NCBI GenBank assembly: GCA_964523885.1
Contig: CAZFYX010000113.1
Span: 1-64,000, forward strand
Reading direction: 5' to 3'
Length of the DNA stretch: 64,000 bases
Source: SHXO01 sp964523885
GTDB taxonomy: Bacteria; Pseudomonadota; Gammaproteobacteria; Burkholderiales; SHXO01
This document shows positions 50,337-58,606 of this stretch, in pieces. Below the pieces are notes generated by a model. It saw only the letters and a program-made list of their open reading frames with translations. It had not been told where the DNA came from and did not search any database. Within the stretch, counting starts at the first letter, position 1, and the number at the start of each line of letters is the position of its first letter. The position numbers and the translations under genes were made by a program.

Positions 50337-51143
50337 TCACTTGGCGCGCAGCAGGCGGCGCCCGACCTTCGCGCCCAAAGCGAGCGCGGCCGCGCCGATC
50401 AGCGCCAGCACCAGGACCGGGCCGAAGGGCTGATCGAGCGCGAGCGCAGCCGCAAACGCGCACAGGTAAGTCCCTACACCCACGGCGCTGCTGACCAGCA
50501 GCGCCGATCTCCAGTTCTGCCCGAACTCGTAGGCGATCATGGATGGCACGAAGACCAGCCCGAAGGCGGCCATGACGCCCATGGAGGAGGTTGCCAGCGC
50601 CAGCCCGGCTGCGGTGAGCAGATCAAAGGCGAGGTGGTACCGCAGTGTCGAGCGCCCGCTCGCCACGAAGAAGTCGGGCAGCATGCGCTCGAGGAGGAGC
50701 GCACGGGAGAGGATCGGCAGCAGCACCCCACAGACGAGCAGGAAACCCAGGGCGCTGCCGAGCTGGGTGAGGGTGGTGAAGTACAGCTGCCCGTCAAACA
50801 GTGCATGCGCGAGGTGCTCGGCGATCGGGACGTTGGCGAGCACGAGCACGGCGGTGGACCAGCCAAGGATCATCATGAGCGCGTAGCCATTGTTCCCGGT
50901 CCGCGCCAGCCACGCCTTGCCTGCAGCGGCAGCACAAGCGGCCAGCAGTGCACCGACCGGGACGGGGCCGCCCGCCACGGCTGCCAAGAGCGAGCCGGCG
51001 GCCGCCAGCTGGGCGAACGCGAGCGCGGCCAGCCACTCTTCGCGCAGCCGCAGATACATTCCCAGGATGGGCAGCAGCAGCGCGAATACCACGCCCGTGG
51101 CGAAGGGATAGTGAAACAGCGGGTCGAGCAGAAGCGTGCCCAT
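50337..51143 (-). CDS. Metal ABC transporter permease, ZnuB-like
   Basis: A 268-residue integral membrane protein of the ABC-3 permease family for zinc or manganese. Several hydrophobic helices, for example FATGVVFALLLPILGMYLRL and FLLVCGVLLPILSRALLL, then ATSSMGVMAAFGLVFVPSM and AFAAALALDQPFGPVLVLAL. ATG 51143 lies in the ATPase stop (TGATG). Last gene of the metal operon. Confidence 0.82.
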   Translation of the reverse strand: MGTLLLDPLFHYPFATGVVFALLLPILGMYLRLREEWLAALAFAQLAAAGSLLAAVAGGPVPVGALLAACAAAAGKAWLARTGNNGYALMMILGWSTAVLVLANVPIAEHLAHALFDGQLYFTTLTQLGSALGFLLVCGVLLPILSRALLLERMLPDFFVASGRSTLRYHLAFDLLTAAGLALATSSMGVMAAFGLVFVPSMIAYEFGQNWRSALLVSSAVGVGTYLCAFAAALALDQPFGPVLVLALIGAAALALGAKVGRRLLRAK

Positions 51144-51736
51144 CAAGCCGCCAACTCGACGATGCGGCTGCTCACCGCCGACAGGAATTCCGCCTCGTGA
51201 CTGATCAGGATGACGGAGCTGCGTCCGCGATTGCTGCGCAGCTCCTGCTGGAGGAAGGCGATCCCCTCGCGGTCCAGGTTGTTGGTGGGTTCGTCGAGCA
51301 GGATCAGCTCGGCAGGTGCCTTGAGGGCAGCCCACACCTGCAGGAACTGCAACTGGCCGCCACTCAGCTTGTCCAGCCGACGCTCGAGGACCGCAGCAAT
51401 CCACTCCGGCAGCCCGGCGGGGGAGGCAGCGGTCAGCGCCAGCAACTCGCGCCCGGCCAACGGCACGTTCTCGAGGGGGAGCGGGTTCTGGTGCTGGTGC
51501 GAGATGCGCAGGCCGGGTCGGCGTGTGATCCGGCCTGCAAATACCCGTGCCGTTCCACTGATCGCTTTGAGCAGAGTGGACTTGCCCGATCCGTTCGGTC
51601 CCCGCAGCCCGACGATCTCGCCCGCCTCGACCTCCAGTGTCACGGGGCGCATGACGGGCGCACGATACCCCGCCTGCAGCGCTTCGATGCGCAGCAGCGT
51701 GGAGGTGAACCCGTCAGGTGCCCGGGGCGTACTCAA
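51143..51736 (-). CDS. Metal ABC transporter ATP-binding protein, ZnuC-like
   Basis: A short 197-residue ATPase (usual ZnuC is about 250). Walker A GPNGSGKST near residue 45, signature KLSGGQLQFLQVWAAL, Walker B LILLDEPTNNLD and a His-switch SHEAEF are intact. The length cut lies at the C-terminal end, where ZnuC has a regulatory tail. Start is TTG 51736, overlapping the His-rich gene stop (TTGA). Confidence 0.82.
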   Translation of the reverse strand: MSTPRAPDGFTSTLLRIEALQAGYRAPVMRPVTLEVEAGEIVGLRGPNGSGKSTLLKAISGTARVFAGRITRRPGLRISHQHQNPLPLENVPLAGRELLALTAASPAGLPEWIAAVLERRLDKLSGGQLQFLQVWAALKAPAELILLDEPTNNLDREGIAFLQQELRSNRGRSSVILISHEAEFLSAVSSRIVELAA

Positions 51737-52185
51737 TCGGGGCGGGGAAGGGGAGGCGGCGCCGGCAATTGCTCGATCTGGTCCACGATCGCGCGCATGC
51801 GCGCGTGCAGCGCAGCGTAGTCCTTGTGTAGCTCGCCGTACTGCTCATGCGCCTTCTGGGAACGCTCATGCCGGGACGCATCCTTCGCATCGCCCTTGCT
51901 GCGCGCCATCTGGGCCTCGTGTTCCTTCGCCTCGGCTTCGTGCTCGGCGATCTCCGTGCGGTGCGCGGCGATCGCCGCCTCATGGTGCGCAATGTACCAC
52001 TGCAGCTTGGCTATGGCCGCCTGCATGCGCAAGTGCTCGGCATGTGCGATCGCGTGCTCGTTCTCGGCCGCATCGTGCTCGCGGCTCTGCTTCCGGTGGT
52101 CCTCCTTGGCGTCGTCGGCGCACCATGCGGGTGCGGCGAGGGCCATGGTGCAGGCCAGGAGGGACATCAGTATGGTCGGTCTCAT
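51733..52185 (-). CDS. His-rich exported coiled-coil protein
   Basis: A 150-residue periplasmic protein with signal peptide (LMSLLACTMALAAPAWCAD). The mature part is a nearly continuous charged helix with 14 His, mostly spaced for a helical face (for example EHDAAENEHAIAHAEHLRMQ and HHEAAIAAHRTEIAEHEAEA). The Pro-rich tail is PAPPPLPRPD. Place between the ZnuA-like and ATPase genes suggests metal chelation or delivery. I do not recognise a named family. Confidence 0.7.
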   Translation of the reverse strand: MRPTILMSLLACTMALAAPAWCADDAKEDHRKQSREHDAAENEHAIAHAEHLRMQAAIAKLQWYIAHHEAAIAAHRTEIAEHEAEAKEHEAQMARSKGDAKDASRHERSQKAHEQYGELHKDYAALHARMRAIVDQIEQLPAPPPLPRPD

Positions 52186-52220
52186 CGATCAATGCTCCTC
52201 GGGTGGGGATGGGTTGGCGT

Positions 52221-53132
52221 TTATCGGCGGGCACCGGCGAGCAGGCGCGCGATGCCGTCCTCGTACATGCCGAACAAGTCTTTGGCCCCAGGCGTTCCGC
52301 CAACCGAGTAGGGCATCTGCACCACGGGGATCTTGACTTGCCCTGCAAACCAATCTGCTGCATCGGGGTTGTTGACGGTCGTTATCACAACCATGCGCGC
52401 GGGCGTCAACTGCTGCTGCGCGACCAGTTCTCGCAGATAGCGTGAGGTCGGCTCGACGCCGGGCTTCGGCTCGAGGCTGCCGACGACGGGCATCTGCAGC
52501 CAGGCGAACAGGTAGGTGAGAGCCTTGTGATGCTCCACCACGGGCACGCCCTTCAGCGGTGCTGCGCTCTGCTCCCACCGGGGAACGGCCTCGGTCCAGC
52601 GCTTGCGAAAGTCCTGCCCGGCGGCGGCATAGGCCTGGGCGCCTTCGGGATCGATCTGCGTGAGCCGTCGCTCCAGTTCTGCCGCGACCGTCTCGATGTT
52701 GCGCGGATTCCACTGGATGTGCGGGTTGCCCCGCGGATGCACGTCTCCCATCGAACGATCGACCGTGGTCGGCACCTCGAGCAGCCGCACGTAATTGGCT
52801 GCCTCGAGATTGCCGGGACGGCCCGGCAGGATGCGAGGATTTCCGGCCTGCTGCAGGACCAGCGGGAGCCAGCCGATCTCGAGGTCGGCTCCGGAGCAAA
52901 CCACCAGGTCCGCAGTGCGCGCCTGCGCAATCAGACTCGGTCGCGCCTGGATCCGGTGCACATCCTGCAGTGCAGTGGTGGCATCGAAGACGGAGACCCG
53001 CCCGGCACCCACCTCGCGAGCCAGCGCGCCCCACTCGGGCTCACAGGCGAAGACCCGGACCGCGGCCAGCGCGACGCCAGGCGTCAGCCATGCCAGGACC
53101 AGGCAGATAACCACAACAACGTTTCGTTTCAT
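52221..53132 (-). CDS. Metal-binding ABC substrate protein, ZnuA-like
   Basis: Periplasmic zinc or manganese binding protein of the cluster A-I family, 303 residues with signal peptide. Potential metal His residues are in DVHR, NPHIQWNPRN and VVEHHKALTYLF, with a final acidic ligand region MPYSVGGT. It lacks the His-rich loop that many ZnuA have; the separate His-rich protein may serve that role. It follows the outer-membrane barrel gene by 26 bases. Confidence 0.85.
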   Translation of the reverse strand: MKRNVVVVICLVLAWLTPGVALAAVRVFACEPEWGALAREVGAGRVSVFDATTALQDVHRIQARPSLIAQARTADLVVCSGADLEIGWLPLVLQQAGNPRILPGRPGNLEAANYVRLLEVPTTVDRSMGDVHPRGNPHIQWNPRNIETVAAELERRLTQIDPEGAQAYAAAGQDFRKRWTEAVPRWEQSAAPLKGVPVVEHHKALTYLFAWLQMPVVGSLEPKPGVEPTSRYLRELVAQQQLTPARMVVITTVNNPDAADWFAGQVKIPVVQMPYSVGGTPGAKDLFGMYEDGIARLLAGARR

Positions 53133-53158
53133 GTTCGCTCTCCGGGATCGCCGTCGCT

Positions 53159-54601
53159 TCAGAACTTGTGCGCACCGTGCGCGCCAAGGCTGAAGATGTA
53201 CTGCAGGAAGATTTGGTGGTCTGTGACATCCTGCTGCGACTTGTCGTAGTTGTACTGCAGCCGGATGCGGCTGAACTCGGACGGACTCCAGTCGGCCATT
53301 GCGGACAGGCGCCACGGGTTGTAGTCGGAGTCGCTGAGGTTCGCGTCGTTGGTGCCACCGCTGAAGGAGCCCCAGTCGAGGCGGTCGTAGCGCGCGCCGA
53401 TGCGCCACTCCGGCATGAACTGGTAGACGCCCTGCACGTACCAGCCGTATTGGCTCATGTCGAAGCCGTCTTCCTGCGGGCCGGCCGGCCCGTCGGAGGC
53501 GAGGTTGCCGTCGCGCTTGAGCTGCATCCACTCCGCTATCAGCTTGAGGTTGCGGTCGGTGGAGTTGCCGTTGGGCGCCCACTTCCAGACCGCATCGAGC
53601 CCGTAGATCTCGGCGTTGCCGTGCCACGCGGTGGTGACTCCGGGCAGGCGGGTGTCGAAGTCGGCGAGCGTCGGGGAATCCGGACCGGTGGAGCTCTTCA
53701 GGTAGGAGGCCCCGAGCTGGTAGCTGTTGCTCGGGCCCACGTCGCCGCCGAACTTCACGAACAGTGTCCACGCGCCGATGCCGTTCTTGTTGCGATCGAT
53801 CTCGAGCAGCTCGGTGTCGCCGTCGAAGTTGCCCGGCAGCGAGGTGCCGGCGCCCAGCTCCCCGCCCAGCTGGAGGAAGAAGGGCGTGGGTGCGACCCAT
53901 GTGGCCTGCACGCCGACATCGCCGTAGTTGTTGCCCAGGAACGTGCGCTGCATCAGCGCGGAGTCGTCGAAGTCCCAGGCATGCGCGTGCACCGAGTTCT
54001 GGTACCCGATGCCGGAGAAGAAGCGCCCGCCCTTCAGCGTGAGACCGTAGCCCAGCGCCAGGGTCTGGAAGTACGCCTCCTCGGTCTCGACGCTGTCGCC
54101 ATTGAACGAGAGCAGCAGGTTGCCGTAGAACAGCTGATCGATGTTGGCGGAGAACGCAACCTCTGATTCATCGAGCGAGAAGCCGCGTGAACCCGGGCTG
54201 ATCTGGCCGGGGCTGGCGAAGCCGGTGACCCCATATGCATCCGGCGATTGGCTCAGGTTGGCGTACGTGCCCATCAGGACGACGGAGATGGACGGGTTGA
54301 ATCCGCTGCCAGAGCCCTGCGCTCCCGCCTGCGGGGCAGCAGCGGTCTGTGCTTCGGCTGCCTGCTTCTGGGCGTTGGCCGCGGCGGCTTCGGCTTCCCG
54401 GGCCTGCTGCTGTGCGTTGGCGGCGGTGGATTCGGCATCCTTGAGGCGCTGCTCGAGCGCCTGCAGGCGGCGCTCGTAGGACTCCTTCACTTCCTGGATC
54501 TGCTTGCGGATGTCGTTGAGCTCCGCCTGGCTCTGGGCGAAGACCGGGCACGGCAGTGCGAGCGCGAGCAGCAGGGCTGCTGCCGCGCGATGGTTCGGCA
54601 T
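53159..54601 (-). CDS. Outer-membrane beta-barrel protein with coiled-coil N-terminus
   Basis: A 480-residue exported protein: signal peptide (AAALLLALALPCPVFAQ), then a coiled coil (about 25-95, IRKQIQEVKESYERRLQALE with AAAANAQKQ repeats), a Gly-rich hinge, and a barrel of roughly 18 strands to the C-terminal Phe (GAHGAHKF). Strand-like aromatic segments such as WYVQGVYQFMPEWRIGARYD and RIRLQYNYDKSQQD repeat. It precedes znuA and may be a metal-responsive porin. No TonB box or plug domain is seen. Confidence 0.75.
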   Translation of the reverse strand: MPNHRAAAALLLALALPCPVFAQSQAELNDIRKQIQEVKESYERRLQALEQRLKDAESTAANAQQQAREAEAAAANAQKQAAEAQTAAAPQAGAQGSGSGFNPSISVVLMGTYANLSQSPDAYGVTGFASPGQISPGSRGFSLDESEVAFSANIDQLFYGNLLLSFNGDSVETEEAYFQTLALGYGLTLKGGRFFSGIGYQNSVHAHAWDFDDSALMQRTFLGNNYGDVGVQATWVAPTPFFLQLGGELGAGTSLPGNFDGDTELLEIDRNKNGIGAWTLFVKFGGDVGPSNSYQLGASYLKSSTGPDSPTLADFDTRLPGVTTAWHGNAEIYGLDAVWKWAPNGNSTDRNLKLIAEWMQLKRDGNLASDGPAGPQEDGFDMSQYGWYVQGVYQFMPEWRIGARYDRLDWGSFSGGTNDANLSDSDYNPWRLSAMADWSPSEFSRIRLQYNYDKSQQDVTDHQIFLQYIFSLGAHGAHKF

Positions 54602-54675
54602 GAACACGTCACGCTCCTGTTCTGGCGAGCAATGGAGACGCGCACCCCAGGCGGGGCGTGCGCGCGGTGCAAAGG

Positions 54676-54963
54676 TCAGAACAGGGCCGGAGGAGGGGCC
54701 CGGGAGTGGAAGGCTACGAGGCGCCGCGCGGCGTGGACTGCGGCGTGGTACGGCTGACATTCGACCGCCCGCGCAGCGGCCGGTAGCACGGGCGCCGCAA
54801 TCGGCACACTCGACCCGAGCTGCGCGGCGAGCGCACACATCTCGCAGACGTGCGGCGGCGCGCTGCCTTCGTCCCCATGCGAAACCTCGTGCGCCGCCAT
54901 GAGCTGCTGCGCAAGCAGCAGCAGGAAGGCGAGCAGTGCATTGAGGGCCGGGCGGCTGCGCAT
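54676..54963 (-). CDS. DUF2946-like small protein with Cys/His motif
   Basis: A 95-residue protein, first gene of the metal operon. N-terminal hydrophobic segment (ALNALLAFLLLLAQQLMAAH), then AHEVSHGD and HVCEMCALAAQLGSSVP, a CxxC plus His set that could bind metal. It matches DUF2946-type proteins, which often accompany metal uptake or resistance genes. Function unknown. Confidence 0.7.
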   Translation of the reverse strand: MRSRPALNALLAFLLLLAQQLMAAHEVSHGDEGSAPPHVCEMCALAAQLGSSVPIAAPVLPAAARAVECQPYHAAVHAARRLVAFHSRAPPPALF

Positions 54964-55019
54964 GCCGGGATCAGGAGCGAGGAGCTAACCGGCAGTCTAG
55001 CGTCATCCCCCGGCTTCGT

Positions 55020-55032
55020 GCAACCCTGTTGC
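55020..55032. promoter_or_regulatory. Possible metalloregulator palindrome upstream of the metal operon
   Basis: GCAAC-CCT-GTTGC is a perfect 5-base inverted repeat about 57 bases before the DUF2946 start. Fur-family regulators such as Zur bind similar inverted repeats, but this is short and GC-rich, and the match could be chance. Confidence 0.3.
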
Positions 55033-55039
55033 GGTGCGA

Positions 55040-55675
55040 TCAGAAATCGTCGAGGGCGGCGTCGCGGGTGAGATGCGAGATGTCGCCCCACAGTTCGACC
55101 GACCACTGCCCGGCCCGGTGGCGAACGAAGTTCAGGCTCGCGTTGTAGATGGGGAAGTCGCGCATGCGCTGGAGCGGCATGCCGGTAACGAAGCGGTACA
55201 GCGCGTCGAGCACCCCGCCGTGGGTGACCGCGACCACCAGCTGGCCCGGGTGCTGCGCGGCGAGCTCGGTGAACAGCGCGCCCACCCGCGCATTGACCTG
55301 ACGGATGCTCTCGCCGCCGGGGACCTGGTGGTCGGGATCGCGCCCATGGAAGCGGGCATAGTCCTCGGGATAGCGCGCCTGCGCTTCGCGGCCCGTCAGG
55401 CCCTGGAACACACCCAGGTGACGCTCGCGCAGGCGCTCGGTGATGCGCAGCTCGATGCGGGTGCGGTCCACCAGTGGCTGGACGGTCTGGCGCACGCGCC
55501 CCAGGTCGCTGCAGTAGAGCGCGTCGATGCGCTCGTGGGCGAGGCGCTCCCCCACCAGCAGCGCCTGGGCGAGGCCCTCCTCGTTGAGCGGGCTGTCCAG
55601 GTGGCCCTGGATCCGGCTCTCGGCATTCCAGGCCGTCTCGCCGTGGCGGACGACGATGAAGCGCGTCTCTGGCAT
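55040..55675 (-). CDS. Histidine phosphatase family protein (phosphoglycerate mutase-like)
   Basis: A 211-residue phosphatase of the histidine phosphatase superfamily. The phosphohistidine motif VVRHGETAWN is at 8-17, then CSDLGRVRQT and the second His in VTHGGVLDAL near residue 150. The sequence is of the PhoE/GpmB type that acts on phosphoglycerate or small phosphomonoesters; the substrate is not certain. ATG 55675. Confidence 0.85.
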   Translation of the reverse strand: MPETRFIVVRHGETAWNAESRIQGHLDSPLNEEGLAQALLVGERLAHERIDALYCSDLGRVRQTVQPLVDRTRIELRITERLRERHLGVFQGLTGREAQARYPEDYARFHGRDPDHQVPGGESIRQVNARVGALFTELAAQHPGQLVVAVTHGGVLDALYRFVTGMPLQRMRDFPIYNASLNFVRHRAGQWSVELWGDISHLTRDAALDDF

Positions 55676-55692
55676 GCTGGGTCTCTCCTGGT

Positions 55693-56934
55693 TCACGCCG
55701 GCACCCGGCACAACAGGCCCTTGAGGTACTCGCCTTCGGGGAACGCGAGGCCGACCGGATGGTCCGGTGCGGCCGACAGCCAGCGCAGCACCTGCGCGTC
55801 GACGCCGGCGTCGCTGGCTGCGCCCGCCACGATCTTCTGGAACAGGTCGCGCGACACCCCTCCGGAGCAGGAGAAAGTGAGCAGCACTCCGCCCGGCCGC
55901 AGCAGCTTGAAGGCGAGCAGGTTGATGTCCTTGTAGCCGCGCGCGGCGCGCTCGGCGAATGCGGCGGTCGGCGCGAACTTGGGCGGATCGAGCACGATCA
56001 CGTCGAACTGGCGGCGCTGGTCGCGCAGCTTGCGCAGCAGCTGGAAGACGTCGGCACCGATCCATTCGACCCCCTCGACGGGCAGGTCGTTGAGCGCGAG
56101 GTTGCGCCTCCCCGCCTCGAGCGCCTCGGCCGATGCGTCGACGGCGCTCACGCGCCGCGCGCCACCGGCCAGCGCGTTGAGCGCAAAGCCGCCGGTGTAG
56201 CAGAAGCAGTCGAGCACATCCCGGTCCTGGACCAGCTGGCGCAGCAGCAGGCGGTTCTCGCGCTGGTCCAGGTAGAAGCCGGTCTTGTGGCCGCCGGCGA
56301 TGCTCACGCCGATGCGCAGCCCGTGCTCCTCGATGACGACCGGCTCGGGCGGGGCCGCGCCGCGCAGCACGCCGACGCGCTGCGGCAGGCCTTCCAGCTC
56401 CATCACGTCGGCATCGGAGCGCTCGAACACGCGGCAGCCGGGCACCAGCTCCGCGAGCAGCGCGGCCACGGCTTCCCGCCAGTGCGCTGCCCCCGCGCTG
56501 GACGCCTGCATGACCAGCGTGTCGGCATAGCGGTCCACGACCAGCCCGGGCAGGCCGTCCGATTCGGCGTTTACCAGGCGCACAGCTCGGGCCTCCGGGT
56601 ACAGCGTCCGGCGCAGGGCGAGCGCCTGCTCGAGCCGGTTGCGCAGCAACGCCTCGGCCACGGGCTGCTGCTCGTCCCAGCTCCACACCCGCGCACGGAT
56701 CTGCGAGTGGGGGCTGTACGCGGCCCAGGCGAGGAACTCGCCGCGGTGCGAGCGCACGGCCAGCGCTTCGCCGGCGTTCGGCGAACCCTCGACGCGCTCG
56801 ATCGCGCCCGAGAAGATCCAGGGATGTCTGCGGAGCAGCGATTTCTCGCGGCCCTGCTTGAGGGTCAGTTGTGCCAAGAGTGGTCGATCGGGGAAGTCGC
56901 GGTGCGGCGGCGGGATCTGCCGCCAGGGGCGCAT
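55693..56934 (-). CDS. Class I SAM-dependent rRNA methyltransferase (RlmI-like)
   Basis: A 413-residue protein: PUA domain at the start (LKQGREKSLLRRHPWIFSGA), an RlmI-type middle, and a Rossmann methyltransferase with DCFCYTGGFALNALAGG, VSAVDAS and the catalytic DPPKFAP motif. RlmI methylates C1962 of 23S rRNA at C5. The conserved protein part starts around residue 20 of this frame, so the true start may be slightly downstream of ATG 56934. Confidence 0.87.
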   Translation of the reverse strand: MRPWRQIPPPHRDFPDRPLLAQLTLKQGREKSLLRRHPWIFSGAIERVEGSPNAGEALAVRSHRGEFLAWAAYSPHSQIRARVWSWDEQQPVAEALLRNRLEQALALRRTLYPEARAVRLVNAESDGLPGLVVDRYADTLVMQASSAGAAHWREAVAALLAELVPGCRVFERSDADVMELEGLPQRVGVLRGAAPPEPVVIEEHGLRIGVSIAGGHKTGFYLDQRENRLLLRQLVQDRDVLDCFCYTGGFALNALAGGARRVSAVDASAEALEAGRRNLALNDLPVEGVEWIGADVFQLLRKLRDQRRQFDVIVLDPPKFAPTAAFAERAARGYKDINLLAFKLLRPGGVLLTFSCSGGVSRDLFQKIVAGAASDAGVDAQVLRWLSAAPDHPVGLAFPEGEYLKGLLCRVPA

Positions 56935-56955
56935 TGTCGCAGTTTCGCCGCCCGG

Positions 56956-57864
56956 CTAATCGGCGCCGGGCTTCGCGCCCGCCTTGCGCTTGCGTGGCAC
57001 GGCCGGCTTGCGCGCACGCGGGTGTGCGGCATCGTAGACCTTGGCCAGGTGCTGGAAGTCGAGGTGGGTGTAGATCTGGGTGCTGGAGATGCTGGCATGC
57101 CCGAGCATCTCCTGCACCGCGCGCAGGTCGCCGCTGGACTGCAGCACGTGGCTCGCGAAGGAGTGGCGCAGCATGTGCGGGTGGACGGCTTGCGAGATGC
57201 CCTGCGCGCGTGCGCGTGCGCTGAGGCGCCGCTGCACGGTCCTGGGATTGACCGGGCCGCCGGTGCGATTGACGAACAGGGGCTCGCTCGCGGCGGTGGG
57301 CAGCGGCCGCACTGCGAGCCAATCCTGCAGCGCGCGCAGTGCGGGGCCGCCCACCGGCACGATGCGGGTCTTGCTGCCCTTGCCGTGCACGACCACGGTC
57401 TCGCCCTCGAGGTCGAGATCCTGCAGGCGCAGCCCGGTCAGTTCGGAGAGCCGCAGCCCCGACGAATAGCACAACTCGAACATCGCGCGATCGCGCAGGT
57501 CGCCGGGCTCACCGGCCTCGAACGCGACCAGTTGCGTGGCCTCGTCGGGCGAGAGTGCGCTGGGCAGCGTCCTGGCCCACTTCGGGGGACGGATGCCCTG
57601 GAACGGGTTGCGGGTGTAGCCGTGATCGCGCGCCAGGTAGCGGTAGAAGCCGCGCCAGGCCGAGAGCATCCGCGCGAGCGATTTGCCGTCCAGCCCGCGG
57701 CTGTGGAGCTGCGCGACCATGCGGCGTGCCAGGTGCGGGGCGATCTCGCCCAGCGCAAGCTCGCCGGCGAGGTCGACCAGCGCGCGCACGTCGCGCGCGT
57801 ACGCCTCCACCGTGTGCGGGCTCAGCCTGCGCTCGATCTTCAAGTGCGCGACGAACCCGTCCAC
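56956..57864 (-). CDS. xerC: Tyrosine recombinase XerC
   Basis: Site-specific recombinase acting at dif to resolve chromosome dimers. 302 residues from GTG 57864. Catalytic residues are visible: Arg138 (SGLRLSEL), Lys165 (GKGSKTR), His230, Arg233 (HMLRHSFASH), His256 (LGHASISST) and Tyr265 (IYTHLD). The Lys/Arg-rich tail (RKPAVPRKRKAG) is a small extension. It belongs to the usual dapF-DUF484-xerC block. Confidence 0.93.
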   Translation of the reverse strand: MDGFVAHLKIERRLSPHTVEAYARDVRALVDLAGELALGEIAPHLARRMVAQLHSRGLDGKSLARMLSAWRGFYRYLARDHGYTRNPFQGIRPPKWARTLPSALSPDEATQLVAFEAGEPGDLRDRAMFELCYSSGLRLSELTGLRLQDLDLEGETVVVHGKGSKTRIVPVGGPALRALQDWLAVRPLPTAASEPLFVNRTGGPVNPRTVQRRLSARARAQGISQAVHPHMLRHSFASHVLQSSGDLRAVQEMLGHASISSTQIYTHLDFQHLAKVYDAAHPRARKPAVPRKRKAGAKPGAD

Positions 57865-57940
57865 GAGCGGGTCGGTGACGCGGGGGCCGGGCGCCTGCGC
57901 GGCAGGGGCCTCCGGGGAGGGGGGGCGCTTGCGCGCCAGC

Positions 57941-58606
57941 TCAGGTCTCCAGCTGGCGCTGCAGGGCGGCCCCGATCAGCTCGCCCAGCCGCACCAGGTA
58001 GAGCGTGCCCATGTCCGCGGTGAACCGGCGCGCGTCGGGGCTGCCGAGCGCGAGCACGCCGAACTGACCGGCGTCGCCGCGAAGCGGCACGTAGACGAGG
58101 GATGCGACGCTTCCGCTCTCTGGTGCCATCCACGCCATGGTTTCGAACAGCGGCGCATCGGCGAAGTACGGATCCACCAGGCTCTCCGCGAACACCCGCG
58201 CCTCCTCACTGACCGGCTCGAACTCCGGCCGGCCGTCGCGGCCGGCGGCGCCCCAGAGGCGCAAACCGACGGCGGGCACGTTGAAGTCATTGCGCAGGTT
58301 GCGCTGGATCGTGTCGAGCAGCATGTCCAGGTTCCGGCTGCGCAGCAGCGCGAGGCTGATGCGATGGACCTGGTCGCTGATGGTGTCGTTCTCCTCGCCG
58401 AACTGCACCAGCTCGCGCAGCTTGCCCTCCAGTGCGCGGCTGCGCTCGCGCAAGGTGAGCACCTGGCGCTCGGACAGGGGGATGGCGTGCCCGCCGTACG
58501 GGTGCGGGACCTGAACCGAGGCGAGCAGCTCGCTGTACTCGTGGAAGAATTCCGGATGGTCGGCCAGGTACTTGGCCACGTCCTCGGCCCGCAGTGCGCT
58601 GTTCAA
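57941..58606 (-). CDS. DUF484 family protein
   Basis: A 221-residue protein between dapF and xerC, as in many proteobacteria. It begins LRAEDVAKYLADHPEFFHEY and has a GAF-like C-terminal half (GLRLWGAAGRDGRPEFEPVS). Function unknown. Start is TTG 58606, overlapping the dapF stop (TTGA); the upstream gene does not offer a better start. Confidence 0.85.
   Translation of the reverse strand: MNSALRAEDVAKYLADHPEFFHEYSELLASVQVPHPYGGHAIPLSERQVLTLRERSRALEGKLRELVQFGEENDTISDQVHRISLALLRSRNLDMLLDTIQRNLRNDFNVPAVGLRLWGAAGRDGRPEFEPVSEEARVFAESLVDPYFADAPLFETMAWMAPESGSVASLVYVPLRGDAGQFGVLALGSPDARRFTADMGTLYLVRLGELIGAALQRQLET

Noticed and set aside
55759..58023. Plus-strand open frame of over 700 codons opposite the methyltransferase, xerC and DUF484 genes
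   Set aside because: It covers three motif-bearing genes on the other strand and has no recognisable domain.
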